From Streptomyces sp. CC228A (GTDB lineage Bacteria > Actinomycetota > Actinomycetes > Streptomycetales > Streptomycetaceae), in the NCBI RefSeq assembly GCF_021390935.1, contig NZ_JAJPUI010000010.1, positions 62,001 to 126,000 on the forward strand: a stretch of 64,000 nucleotides of DNA, given 5' to 3'. The position numbers were made by a program, and so were the translations under genes. Shown piece by piece: positions 25,621 to 34,055 of this stretch. The notes below the pieces were generated by a model. It ran no database searches. It was not told where the DNA came from and saw only the letters and a list, made by a program, of their open reading frames with translations. Positions within the stretch are counted from its first letter, which is position 1. Each line of letters starts with the position of its first letter.

Positions 25621-26427
25621 TCAGTGCCCCTCGTAGTCCGTCGAGTGGTCCGGCCCCTCCGCCAGGAAGGCGCGCACGGCACGGCTGTGGTCGCGGGTGG
25701 CGGCCACCGCCGCGGCGAGGGCGGGCAGGCAGGCGTCGGCCGCGGGCACTCCGCCGTCCATGCAGCGCCGGACGACCTCCTTGGTGGCCGTGTGCGCCCG
25801 GGTGGGACCGGTGGCGAGCCGCATCGCGTAGGCGTGCGCGTCGGCGTCGAACGACTCCGGTGGGAAGAGGGCGTTGACCACGCCCCAGTCCGCCAGCACG
25901 GACCCGCGGTAGAGGTCGCCGGTCATGACGAGTTCGCGGGCGCGGGCGGGGCCGACCCGCTCGGCCAGCCGCTGGGTGCCGCCCATCGCCGGGGTGAACG
26001 CGACCTTCCGTTCGACCAGTCCGAACCGGGCCTGCGGGGTGGCGACCACGAGGTCGCAGGCCAGGGCCAGTTCGAAGGCCGCGGTGAGCGTCAGTGAGTG
26101 CGCGGCGAACACCGTGGGGCAGGGCAGCGCCTCCAGTGCCCGGGTGAGGTCCAGTTGGGTCCGCCAGAAGGCTTCCGCGTCCTGCGGGGCGAGCTCGGCG
26201 AAGACCCGCACGTCGACCCCGGCGCTGACGACCCGGCCCTCCGCCCGCACCAGCAGGGCCCGCGGCGGGTGGGCGGTCAGCCAGGCCACCGCGTCCGCCC
26301 AGGCCGCCCACATCGCCTCGTCGAAGAGGTTCATGGGCGGGCTGTGCAGGGTGAGCACGGCCAGCGGGCCGTCGCAGGACAGCCGGAGGACCGCGCTGTC
26401 GCCGGTGAGGGACGGAGGAGGGGTCAC
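25621..26427 (-). CDS. Enoyl-CoA hydratase/isomerase family protein
   Basis: A 268-aa crotonase-fold protein: LAVLTLHSPPMNLFDEAMW, VSAGVDVRVFAEL (oxyanion-hole strand), ALPCPTVFAAHSLTLTAAFELALACDLVVA, GLVERKVAFTPAMGGTQRLAERVG. In the second oxyanion segment the usual GxxxGGG is SLTLTAA, and Glu appears in FELAL and GLVERK. Its start GTG 26427 overlaps the KS stop (GTGA). Likely role: hydration/dehydration or isomerisation of an acyl-ACP intermediate made by the preceding ketosynthase. Last gene of the minus-strand operon. Confidence 0.87.
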   Translation of the reverse strand: MTPPPSLTGDSAVLRLSCDGPLAVLTLHSPPMNLFDEAMWAAWADAVAWLTAHPPRALLVRAEGRVVSAGVDVRVFAELAPQDAEAFWRTQLDLTRALEALPCPTVFAAHSLTLTAAFELALACDLVVATPQARFGLVERKVAFTPAMGGTQRLAERVGPARARELVMTGDLYRGSVLADWGVVNALFPPESFDADAHAYAMRLATGPTRAHTATKEVVRRCMDGGVPAADACLPALAAAVAATRDHSRAVRAFLAEGPDHSTDYEGH

Positions 26428-27638
26428 GACACGTTCCGGAAGATGCTGATCGCGTTGTTGCCGCCGAAACCGAAGGCGTTGTTCTGGACGTACCGCAGGT
26501 CCGGCACGGCCAGCGGGGCGCCGGTGACGAGGTTGACGCCCGGCTCCACGTCGTCGGGGTCGACCGCCGTCGGCGGGACGAGGCGGTGCCGCAGCGCCAG
26601 GCAGGCCGCGACGGCGTTGGCGGCTCCGGCGGCTCCCATCAGGTGGCCGACGGTGCCCTTGATGGCGGTGACCGCCGCCCTCGGGTAGTGCTCCGCGAAG
26701 ATGCCGCCCTCGATGGTGTCGTTGGCGCGGCTCCCGGTGCCGTGGGCGAAGACCACGTCGATGTCGTCGGCCTTGAGTCCGGCCTCCTCCAGCGACCTGC
26801 GGTGGCAGGCGGCGACACCGTCGCGGTCCGGCGCGGTGGGGTGGTTCGCGTCGTTGCTGACGGCGGTGGCCAGCACCTCCGCGTACGGGGTGGCGCCGGC
26901 GTGCAGGGCGCGCTCGGTCTGCAGGACGAACATGCCCGCGCCCTCGGAGGGCGTGACGTAGCGCCGGCCGCGGGTGAACGGCTTGCAGGGGACGGGCCCG
27001 ATCGCCTGCAGGGTGTTGAACCCGATGATGTTCTTCTCCGAGTACGGGTCGCAGCCCCCGACGACCGCGGTGTCGGCGACGCCCGCGCGCAGCATCTCCA
27101 GGGCGCACGACAGCGCCACGTTCGCGGAGGCGCAGGTGCTCTGCAGCAGGTAGGCCGGGCCGGTGGCGCCGACCGTACGGGCCACGCCCTGGGCGATGGA
27201 GTAGCTGGAGAAGCCGCCGATCCCGGCGGGGTCCCTGCGCCCGGCGACCACGTCCTCCAGCGCCTCGGCCTGGCCGTCGCTGCTGCCGACGCAGACGACG
27301 GCGCCGCGCAGCGCCGGGTCGCCGGGTGCCAGCCCGGCGTCCCGCAGGGCTTCCAGCGCGGCGAACTCCGCGAACAGCGACGCGGCGCGGGGCCGTTCGC
27401 GGGTGACCGCGTCCACGGCGGCCAGGGCTGTCTCGCGGGCCTCCTGCGGCACCCGGCCGCCGAGGATGCCGGGCTTCATCCCGGCGTAGAGCGGCGGCAG
27501 TTCCACGAAGCGGCTGCGGCCCGCGCACAGGTCGTCCCAGAAGGGGGCCGTGCCCGCGCCGGCCGGCGAGATGACGCCGAGACCGGTGATGAAGACCCGC
27601 GCCGCTCCCTGGTCCATCCTTGCTGCTCCCTGGCTCAC
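26424..27638 (-). CDS. Beta-ketoacyl-ACP synthase (FabF/type II KS)
   Basis: A 404-aa condensing enzyme: VFITGLGVISPAGAG, active-site Cys in LLQSTCASANVALSC (about residue 169), first His in HGTGSRANDTIEG, and Lys/His in IKGTVGHLMGAAGA, ending with QNNAFGFGGNNAIS. All catalytic residues are present. GTG 27638 overlaps the upstream stop (GTGA). An ATG at 27617 preceded by a duplicate QGAAR stretch is an alternative start. It probably pairs with the shorter KS-like protein encoded just upstream as KS/CLF, extending chains on the ACP at 28607. Confidence 0.92.
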   Translation of the reverse strand: MSQGAARMDQGAARVFITGLGVISPAGAGTAPFWDDLCAGRSRFVELPPLYAGMKPGILGGRVPQEARETALAAVDAVTRERPRAASLFAEFAALEALRDAGLAPGDPALRGAVVCVGSSDGQAEALEDVVAGRRDPAGIGGFSSYSIAQGVARTVGATGPAYLLQSTCASANVALSCALEMLRAGVADTAVVGGCDPYSEKNIIGFNTLQAIGPVPCKPFTRGRRYVTPSEGAGMFVLQTERALHAGATPYAEVLATAVSNDANHPTAPDRDGVAACHRRSLEEAGLKADDIDVVFAHGTGSRANDTIEGGIFAEHYPRAAVTAIKGTVGHLMGAAGAANAVAACLALRHRLVPPTAVDPDDVEPGVNLVTGAPLAVPDLRYVQNNAFGFGGNNAISIFRNVS

Positions 27639-28561
27639 CGGGGTCCCCCGTCCATGCTGTCCGCGCTGTCCGCGCTGTCCGTGGTGTCCGCGGTGTCCGC
27701 GTGTCGCCGGGTCACCGTCACCGCGGCGTGGCGGCCGTCCGGGGCGTGGCAGGCGAGGACGGCCCGTTCGGTGGGCGCCAGCGTGTGCACGAGGTCCAGG
27801 AAGGCGCGGGTGGCGAAGGCACTGTTGTGCTCCGCGAAGGCGATGCGCGCCGCGCCGTCGCCTTCGCCGAGGCCGTCGCCTTCCGCTTCGGTGCTTCGGG
27901 CGGCGGTCTTGCAGACGGTGCGCAGGAGGCCCGGCCGCGGTGCGTCGGCGGTGCCGAACGCGAACTCCGCGGTGAGGTCGGCGCCGCTGTGCAGGAACGC
28001 GTGGACGACACCGTCCCGGCACGGCACGTCGGGCGCGTCGAGCCGGGCGTCGGCGACGGCCTCCGGCCCGTAGACGTCGCCGACGAGGAGGCGGCTGACG
28101 TCGGAGCGTCCGCGCTCCAGGGCGGACAGGGCCTGCCACAGGGCGAGGACCGGCGTGAGGACGCCCGCGTTGACGGTCATGTTGCGGCCCGTCGAGCCGA
28201 TGCGCAGGTTCACGAACGCCGACGCCGAGCTCGACGTGGCGTTGGGGAAGTACTGGGCGGACAGCAGCTTCCCCTTCTCCGCGGCGTGGCGCTGGAGCCG
28301 GGTCAGGGCGGCCGTGTTGCCGTACTCGGTGCCGATCACGACGGTGTCGTCGGTGCGCGTCGCGCCGTCCGCGCGCGCCCCGGAGGCGTCCGCGGCCCCG
28401 AGCGCGAGGTACAGGCAGGTCCGGGTGAACGCGTCGCGGAACTGGTCGCCGGCGGTGCCGATCACCTCGTGCAGGTCGGTCGGCAGGCCCTCGTGCTCGT
28501 CCGTGCCGTTCGTCGGGCCCGGAGCGCACAGCGCGACCGGGCCGAGGGAGAACTCAAACAA
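27635..28561 (-). CDS. Truncated ketosynthase/chain-length-factor-like protein
   Basis: A 308-aa protein, about 100 shorter than a KS. It shows thiolase-fold signatures such as DDTVVIGTEYGN, SAQYFPNATSSSASAFVNLR and GSTGRNMTVNAG, but where the active cysteine should be it reads VNAGVLTPV. The C-terminal half lacks the catalytic His and Lys motifs. It ends in an Asp/Ser/Thr tail (TADTTDSADSADSMDGG). This is the pattern of a CLF or beta-ketoacyl-synthase N-terminal-like subunit. Stop overlaps the KS start. Likely a non-catalytic partner setting chain length. Confidence 0.75.
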   Translation of the reverse strand: MFEFSLGPVALCAPGPTNGTDEHEGLPTDLHEVIGTAGDQFRDAFTRTCLYLALGAADASGARADGATRTDDTVVIGTEYGNTAALTRLQRHAAEKGKLLSAQYFPNATSSSASAFVNLRIGSTGRNMTVNAGVLTPVLALWQALSALERGRSDVSRLLVGDVYGPEAVADARLDAPDVPCRDGVVHAFLHSGADLTAEFAFGTADAPRPGLLRTVCKTAARSTEAEGDGLGEGDGAARIAFAEHNSAFATRAFLDLVHTLAPTERAVLACHAPDGRHAAVTVTRRHADTADTTDSADSADSMDGGPR

Positions 28562-28606
28562 CGCAACTCTCCAGGGCGGTGCTTCGGAGGGGCGGGTACG
28601 CGCGGG

Positions 28607-28855
28607 TCAGCCGGCGACGTGCTCGCTCACGTGCCGCTGGAGGTCCCCCACCGTGACGAGGTCGCGGGAGAAGTCGTCGCCGAGCTCGACGTCCAGGACG
28701 GCCTCCACCTGGACGACGACGTCTATCAGCTTGAGCGAATCGATGTTCAGGTCCGCCTTGAGGTCCTGCTCGGGCGTGATCTCGAACGAATCCGGGAGTT
28801 CGGCAATCTCCCTCAGCACCGCAGCAATTCGACCGTCGATAACGCTGTCCGACAT
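28607..28855 (-). CDS. Acyl carrier protein
   Basis: An 82-aa type II ACP: ADLNIDSLKLIDVVVQVE with the phosphopantetheine serine S40 in DSL, and an acidic surface (VELGDDFSRD). First gene of the minus-strand operon, with GGGGGA ahead of its ATG at 28855 and the promoter at 28898-28927. Partner of the KS and KS-like proteins, and distinct from the serine-less copy at 22277 and the amino-acid carrier protein at 31126. Confidence 0.92.
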   Translation of the reverse strand: MSDSVIDGRIAAVLREIAELPDSFEITPEQDLKADLNIDSLKLIDVVVQVEAVLDVELGDDFSRDLVTVGDLQRHVSEHVAG

Positions 28856-28897
28856 TATTCCCCCATTAATTCAAAAACAGATGCTTGACGGCTACGA

Positions 28898-28927
28898 ACC
28901 CTAACCAGGCGCCAACTGGCTTGTCAA
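28898..28927 (-). promoter_or_regulatory. Promoter of the ACP-KS operon
   Basis: On the minus strand: -35 TTGACA (plus-strand complement at 28922-28927), 18 bases, -10 TAGGGT (28898-28903). It is about 43 bases upstream of the ACP start. The surrounding 28856-29210 is distinctly less GC-rich and is a divergent promoter region. A 92-codon open frame across it (28885-29163) is rejected as non-coding. Confidence 0.65.
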
Positions 28928-29120
28928 CGAACGAAGAACGCCCCCGGGCGCTCGCAGCGATTGCAGTACGGCGCCATTACACAGGGCGAAAACGGGCGGA
29001 ATGCGCCCCACCGGTTACCCGGCCCACCAGGCCGAATCGCGTAGCCCGCGCAGAATTCCCTGATCAGGCGCCAGATTCCGAGACCATTTTCGGCCAAGTT
29101 GGCTTACGGCTGGAATCTTT

Positions 29121-29166
29121 CGTGACCCACGTCACGTTGCCCGCGACTCCCGGACTGCACTAAATT
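29121..29166 (+). promoter_or_regulatory. Promoter and inverted repeat before the dioxygenase operon
   Basis: Inverted repeat CGTGAC (29121-29126) and GTCACG (29131-29136), 4-base centre, directly followed by a -35-like TTGCCC (29137-29142) and a -10-like TAAATT (29161-29166), 18-bp spacing. It sits 45 bases upstream of the dioxygenase start. An activator or repressor site for the main biosynthetic operon is likely. Confidence 0.55.
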
Positions 29167-29210
29167 CCGGTGCCTGTTGTTGACTTACGAAAACGGGGGA
29201 GCTTTTCGCT

Positions 29211-29981
29211 ATGCCTGCAAATCCTTCGACCCTCTCCCGCCAGGGCTGGGACCGCTGGAATCTCGGTACGGAATTCGGTATCGACGAGACGGACAGCGAC
29301 TACCGCGCGCTCCGGGCCGCGTACGACGACCTCCCGGAAGATCCGTACGCGACCGGCTCCGGCCGGTACCGGCGCTACGCCCGAGGTGTCTTCCTGCCGT
29401 GGTCCAGGGAATTCTTCTGGATGCCGGCCACGGAGAGCCAGGCCCGGGAGGGCATGAACGGCTACTACCAGGGCGACAACAATCCCGAGTACGTGAACGT
29501 CACGCGGAACCTGCCGGCCATCAGCGAGGAGATCTGCGGCAACAAGCTCCTGCTGGACATGATCCAGTTCGACTTCTCGCAGACCCGCTGGAGTGAGGAC
29601 GACGCGGTCTGGCCGCTCTACGTCGGCGTCCACCTGATCAAGCTGCACATCGAGGAGGACGGCCGGGAGGCCGTCTCGTCCCCGAACGAACTGCACCAGG
29701 ACGGCGAGCCCTACGTCTTCGCCCACCTGATCTACCGGGACAACGCCGAGGGCGGCGCCAACCTCATCGCCACCCCCGAGTACCGGGGCAAGCAGCCGGA
29801 GGACGTCCCGCCGGCGGACCGCCTCGCCGAGTTCCAGATGGAGAACCCCCTCGAGGCGTACGCCATCACCGACCACCTCGTCAGCCACTACGTCGGCCCG
29901 ATCCGCAAGGGCGGCGCCGACCGGCCCGGCGAGCGGGCCATCCTGCTGGCCGACTGGGTCCCGATGCGCCACCGCATCTGA
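29211..29981 (+). CDS. 2-oxoglutarate/Fe(II) dioxygenase (PF10014-type amino acid hydroxylase)
   Basis: A 256-aa protein. The iron ligands appear in ELHQDGEPYVFAHLIYRDN (HxD) and in the distal ITDHLVSHYVGPI; the C-terminus is ILLADWVPMRHRI. The pattern NARNLPAIS-type (NVTRNLPAISEEI) and QFDFSQT fits the 2OG-Fe_Oxy_2 family, which includes free L-isoleucine and other amino acid hydroxylases. First gene of the plus-strand operon, with GGGGGAG before its ATG. It probably hydroxylates the amino acid that is then loaded by the ligase downstream or used by the NRPS. Confidence 0.85.
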   Translation: MPANPSTLSRQGWDRWNLGTEFGIDETDSDYRALRAAYDDLPEDPYATGSGRYRRYARGVFLPWSREFFWMPATESQAREGMNGYYQGDNNPEYVNVTRNLPAISEEICGNKLLLDMIQFDFSQTRWSEDDAVWPLYVGVHLIKLHIEEDGREAVSSPNELHQDGEPYVFAHLIYRDNAEGGANLIATPEYRGKQPEDVPPADRLAEFQMENPLEAYAITDHLVSHYVGPIRKGGADRPGERAILLADWVPMRHRI

Positions 29982-29992
29982 GAGGGCGGCAC

Positions 29993-31081
29993 ATGAACGG
30001 CGTGCGTTACCGCCATGAGCGTCCGGTGAGCGCCGAGGCGGCCGGCGAACTGCGCAAGGCCCTCGCGTTCCACTACGCCGGCGCCACCGTCGAGCCGCTG
30101 GACAAGGGCGTCGAGGTCCGCGTCCCCGCCGGGCCGACCGAGTCGGAGCTCGGGGAGATGGTCCGCCACTTCCTGCGCGGCCACCGCGAGGTGCCGGTGA
30201 CGGTCGTCGCCGAGCACCCCGGGCGGCCGGGCCTGACCTGCCGCGCCCCCGAGGACGACCACCGGGTCGCCGTGGCCCGGGGCGCCTACCTGCAGGGCCC
30301 GGAGTGGACGGCGGCGATGGACGGGGTGCGCCGGCTGTGCCGGGAGCGGCTCGCCGAGCCGTTCGGCGCGCCGCTGCTGACCGGACCGGCGCAGCTCTCC
30401 CGCGACGTGCTGGTCCGGGCCGGGTACTACCAGAAGTTCCCGAACCTGGTGAACGCGGTCGCCCGGATCCGCGACCACTACTGGGACGGCGTCACCGTCT
30501 CGCAGCTCCGGCCCGGTCAGACCGACGCGCGGGACTCCTTCTACCGTCCGGCCGACACCGTCCTCACACCGGTCACCTGCTACCACGTCTACGCCAACGC
30601 GGCGGAGCTCAAGGAGCGCTACGACACGGGGCTGTTCGGCATCGAAGGGCCGGTGTTCCGGCACGAGTCGCACAACCACAGCCCCACCCGGCTCGGCGAG
30701 TTCCGCATGTTCGAACTGGTGCGGATGGGCGGCACCGAGGAGGTCGCGGGCGACTTCGCGCGCATGCTGGAGGCGTTCACGGAGTTCTTCGCCGACCTCG
30801 GCGTGCCGCACCGCATCGTCAGCGCCTCCGACGCCTTCTTCGGGGACGCGCCGACCATGACCCGCGAGGCGCAGCTGCTCAACAAGAGCAAGTTCGAGGT
30901 ACGGGTGCCGCTGGGCACCGGCGAACTGTCCGTGGCCAGCGTCAACGCGCACGGCGAGGTGTTCGCCGACGCCTTCGGCCTGCGCGGGCTCGGCGCCGAC
31001 GGAACCTGCTGCGCGGGCATCGGCCTGGACCGGCTCACGTACGCGCTGCTGTCCTACGGCCTGCTCGGTGCCGCGGCCTGA
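29993..31081 (+). CDS. Class II aminoacyl-tRNA-synthetase-like amino acid:[carrier protein] ligase
   Basis: A 362-aa protein related to the seryl-tRNA synthetase catalytic core without a tRNA-binding arm. Recognisable class II pieces are the motif-2 region FRHESHNHSPTRLGEFRMFE (FRxE and loop), NKSKFEVRVPLG, and the motif-3 like CCAGIGLDRLTYALLSYG (GxGxxR). N-terminal about 100 residues are separate. Such homologues activate a small amino acid and load it on a carrier protein. A carrier protein gene follows directly (31126), which supports this role over protein synthesis. Substrate (Gly, Ala or Ser) not determinable. Confidence 0.85.
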   Translation: MNGVRYRHERPVSAEAAGELRKALAFHYAGATVEPLDKGVEVRVPAGPTESELGEMVRHFLRGHREVPVTVVAEHPGRPGLTCRAPEDDHRVAVARGAYLQGPEWTAAMDGVRRLCRERLAEPFGAPLLTGPAQLSRDVLVRAGYYQKFPNLVNAVARIRDHYWDGVTVSQLRPGQTDARDSFYRPADTVLTPVTCYHVYANAAELKERYDTGLFGIEGPVFRHESHNHSPTRLGEFRMFELVRMGGTEEVAGDFARMLEAFTEFFADLGVPHRIVSASDAFFGDAPTMTREAQLLNKSKFEVRVPLGTGELSVASVNAHGEVFADAFGLRGLGADGTCCAGIGLDRLTYALLSYGLLGAAA

Positions 31082-31125
31082 CCCGGCCGCACACCGCCAC
31101 CGTACCCACAGAGGGAAAGAGTTCC

Positions 31126-31377
31126 ATGGAAGACCTGAAGACGGTCGTCGACGACCTGCTGCAGCAGCTCGCGCAGGCGCGGGACGTGCCGGCCGACGCG
31201 GAGCCGTCGCAGATCATCGTCAGCTCGCTCGACCAGATGCGCTTCCTCGTCGGGCTTGAGGAGCGGCTGGACGCCATGCTCGACGTCGGCGACGTGCTGC
31301 CCTTCGACCTGTCCGACCGCGAGGCGCTGCTCAAGAGCGTCCACGAGCTGCTAGAGGAATCCGGAGTGACCCTGTGA
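31126..31377 (+). CDS. Carrier protein for the aa:CP ligase
   Basis: An 83-aa acidic four-helix protein (MEDLKTVVDDLLQQLAQARD). The likely attachment serine is S34 in IVSSLDQMRFL, an SSL variant of the usual DSL. It differs clearly from the type II ACP at 28607 and resembles the small carrier proteins encoded next to synthetase-like ligases. GAGGGAAAG ribosome site before ATG 31126. It presumably holds the aminoacyl group for the BtrH-like transferase or the NRPS condensation domain. Confidence 0.82.
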   Translation: MEDLKTVVDDLLQQLAQARDVPADAEPSQIIVSSLDQMRFLVGLEERLDAMLDVGDVLPFDLSDREALLKSVHELLEESGVTL

Positions 31378-31405
31378 CCTCCGGCCCCGCCGGCGGTGAC
31401 GGGCG

Positions 31406-32812
31406 ATGAGCACCACCCGGAGCCGGCTGCTCGACCTGAGGGCGATGGGCGAGGTCGTACGCGTCTCGGTGCCGCTGATGTTCGGCATGGTCGGCAACCT
31501 GGTCCTGATGCTGGTCGACCGCATCTGCCTGGCCCGCTACTCGGAGGACGCGCTGAAGGCGTCCGGCCCCGCCGTCTTCACCGCGACCACCGTGATCATG
31601 GTGACCACGGGGGCGGTCGGCATCACCCGCTCCTACGTGGCACAGGCCCACGGCCGCGGCGACAAGCGCGGCACCATGGACGAGGGTGCCAACGGGTTCG
31701 CCCTCGGCCTGCTGCTCGCCGCGCTGCTGCTGGCCGCCACCCCGCTGCTGACGCGGGTGCCGCAACTGGGCGGGCACCCCCCGCACATCCAGGAGCTGGA
31801 GGCGCAGTACCTCGGCCTGTCCACCCTGTTCGGCGCCGTCATGACCCTCAACATGGCGCTGTCGTCGTACTTCAACGGGCTGGGCAGGACCCGGATCCCG
31901 ATGACCGTCGGGATCATCGGGCAGGTGGTCGGCGTCGTGATGACCGTCGGCCTGGTCTTCGGCCGCTTCGGACTGCCGGAGATGGGCATGCGGGGCTCCG
32001 CGCTCGGCACGCTGTGCGCGGTGTCCGTCATGTTCGCCGGCTACGCCGTGTGCCTGCCCCGCGGCTACGCGGCGGGCTTCGGCCGGCTGCTGCGCCAGGG
32101 CGCCGGCCGCGTCGCCGGGGTGCTGTGGCTGCGGCTGCGGCGCGGCGCCCCCGCGGGCGGCTCGCTCAGCCTGGAGGAGCTGGGGCAGACGGCGTTCGTG
32201 TGGCTGGCCGGGGTCCTCGGACCCGTGGCGCTCGCCGCGAACAACGTCGCCCTGGCCCTCAACTACGCCGCCGTCATCCCCCTGATCGGCCTGGGGATGG
32301 GCTGCAACATCCTGTGCGGCAGGGCCGTCGGCGCAGGCCGGCACGGCGACATCCCGCACATCATGCGGGTCACCCTGACGATCTCCGGCGGGTACGTGGC
32401 CGCGGTCGCGGCCCTCCAGATCCTCACACCGTCCCTGCTGCTGAGCCCGTTCGGCCTCGGCGGCGCCGGCTCCGCCGTGACGGACCACGCCGTGGACACC
32501 TCGCGGGTGCTGTGGACGTACGCCGCCGCCTTCATGTTCTCCATGGTCGGCTCGGGCGTCCTCGAATGCCTCGGGCTCGCGCGCTTCGGTTTCGTGGCGC
32601 GGATCGTCCTCATGTGGTGCCTGTGCGTGCCCACGCTCATCGTGTTCGTGCTGCTCTCCCGGGACGACCCGGACATGCTGCCGGTGATGTGGGTGATCTT
32701 CTCCGCCTTCGAGGCCGTGATGGCCGCGGTGTGCCTGTGGCGCATCCGCCGCGCCGTCGCCGGCGGGGAGAACCGGCTCCACACCGACAGCCCCACCCCG
32801 CAGCCCGCCTGA
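31406..32812 (+). CDS. MATE-family efflux transporter
   Basis: A 468-aa integral membrane protein with about 12 hydrophobic segments; the two MATE halves begin at VRVSVPLMFGMVGNLVLMLV and LEELGQTAFVWLAGVLGPVA. Conserved pieces include NMALSSYFNGLGRTRIPM and GLGMGCNILCGRAVGAGR. Na+ or H+ driven export is the family role. As the only transporter of the operon it is the probable exporter/self-resistance gene. Confidence 0.93.
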   Translation: MSTTRSRLLDLRAMGEVVRVSVPLMFGMVGNLVLMLVDRICLARYSEDALKASGPAVFTATTVIMVTTGAVGITRSYVAQAHGRGDKRGTMDEGANGFALGLLLAALLLAATPLLTRVPQLGGHPPHIQELEAQYLGLSTLFGAVMTLNMALSSYFNGLGRTRIPMTVGIIGQVVGVVMTVGLVFGRFGLPEMGMRGSALGTLCAVSVMFAGYAVCLPRGYAAGFGRLLRQGAGRVAGVLWLRLRRGAPAGGSLSLEELGQTAFVWLAGVLGPVALAANNVALALNYAAVIPLIGLGMGCNILCGRAVGAGRHGDIPHIMRVTLTISGGYVAAVAALQILTPSLLLSPFGLGGAGSAVTDHAVDTSRVLWTYAAAFMFSMVGSGVLECLGLARFGFVARIVLMWCLCVPTLIVFVLLSRDDPDMLPVMWVIFSAFEAVMAAVCLWRIRRAVAGGENRLHTDSPTPQPA

Positions 32813-32831
32813 CCCGTCCCCCACAGAGAGT

Positions 32832-34055
32832 GTGGCCATTTCCGTGAACGTACTCCTCCTCGGTCGCGAGGAAGACTGCCGCGACTACCTCGACTACGCG
32901 CAGCAGCGGGGCTTCGCCGTCCGCTTCTTCGACCCGCCGCAGCTCACCGGCGACGACCGCGAGCAGTGGCGCCGCACCGTCATCGACGCGGCGCGCGCCG
33001 CCGTCGACCTCGACGGCCTCGACGACGTCATCTCCTTCCACGACAGCTACCAGATCCAGCTGGAGCTGCTCCGCGGCGAACTCTCCCTGCCCACCAGGGA
33101 CATCGACACCCTGCTGTGCCTGGCCGACAAGACCCGGTTCAAGGCCCACCCGGCGGTCCGCGACCACATCACCCGCCACATCGAGATCGACCCCTCGGCG
33201 AAGGCGCCCCAGGCGCTGGCCGCCGTCACGGAGGCCCTGTCCTTCCCCGTCGTGGTCAAGCCGTCGAACGGCTTCTACAGCGCGGGCGTGGTGAAGGCCG
33301 AGGCACCGGAGGACTTCCCCAAGGCGTTCCTCCAGACCAAGCGCGTCTGCACCGTGCTGCGGGAGGGCAACGGCCAGTCCCGGATGCTCGCGGAGGAGTA
33401 CCTCGACGGCAACGAGTACGCCATCGACGGCGTCGTCAGCCGCGGCAGGATCATCCCGCTCCAGGTCCACCGCAAGCTCCCTCCGCTGGTCGGCCCCCTG
33501 TTCCACGAAGTGGCCTATCTGACGGAGCCGTTCGACGCGGAGCTGGGACGCGGCTTCAGCGCCCTGCTGGCGGACGTGATCCCGGGCGTCGGGCTGGACG
33601 ACTCGCCTTTCCACGCCGAGTTCCGGTTCGACGGGCAGGGCCGGCTGCGCATCCTCGAACTCGCCCCCCGCCTCTGCGGCGGCGGCACCACCACGTACCA
33701 GCAGCTGCGCATCTGCACCGCTATCGACGCCTACGACCTGCTGCACCGGCTGGGCCGTGAGGCCGTCGACCCGAAGCCGCTGCACCACCGGGTGGCGCTG
33801 GAGTACGACGCCCCCATCGAGCGCAGCGGCTTCCTGAAGAACACGGCCCGCGCGGTCGAGGTGTGCCGCAAGAACGATGTCACCACCGTGCACCTGCACC
33901 GCCCTGACGGGCAGTTCGTGCTCGCCCCGCCGCTCAACTTCGAGACGGTCCTGACCGCCTACTTCGCACGGGACACCCGTGAAGAGGCCGAGGCGCTGCT
34001 GGACGTCCTGATGACCGACTGCACGATCGAGACGGAAACGGAAAAGTCGCCATGA
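32832..34055 (+). CDS. ATP-grasp ligase
   Basis: A 407-aa ATP-grasp enzyme of the carboxylate-amine ligase type: the ATP-binding [31 protein letters not shown], the Mg site in [21 protein letters not shown], and GGGTTTYQ. The N-terminal Rossmann-like part begins [12 protein letters not shown]. Family members join an amino acid to another amine or to a carrier protein (BtrJ of butirosin does the latter). GTG start at 32832. Its stop overlaps the next ATG (ATGA), so it is co-translated with the aminotransferase. Confidence 0.9.
   Translation: MAISVNVLLLGREEDCRDYLDYAQQRGFAVRFFDPPQLTGDDREQWRRTVIDAARAAVDLDGLDDVISFHDSYQIQLELLRGELSLPTRDIDTLLCLADKTRFKAHPAVRDHITRHIEIDPSAKAPQALAAVTEALSFPVVVKPSNGFYSAGVVKAEAPEDFPKAFLQTKRVCTVLREGNGQSRMLAEEYLDGNEYAIDGVVSRGRIIPLQVHRKLPPLVGPLFHEVAYLTEPFDAELGRGFSALLADVIPGVGLDDSPFHAEFRFDGQGRLRILELAPRLCGGGTTTYQQLRICTAIDAYDLLHRLGREAVDPKPLHHRVALEYDAPIERSGFLKNTARAVEVCRKNDVTTVHLHRPDGQFVLAPPLNFETVLTAYFARDTREEAEALLDVLMTDCTIETETEKSP

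Noticed and set aside
28885-29163. 92-codon open frame in the divergent promoter region
   Set aside because: No ribosome site, atypical codon use, covers both promoters; no family signature.
29993-31081. Genuine seryl-tRNA synthetase (resistance copy)
   Set aside because: No N-terminal tRNA-binding coiled coil and the next gene is a carrier protein.
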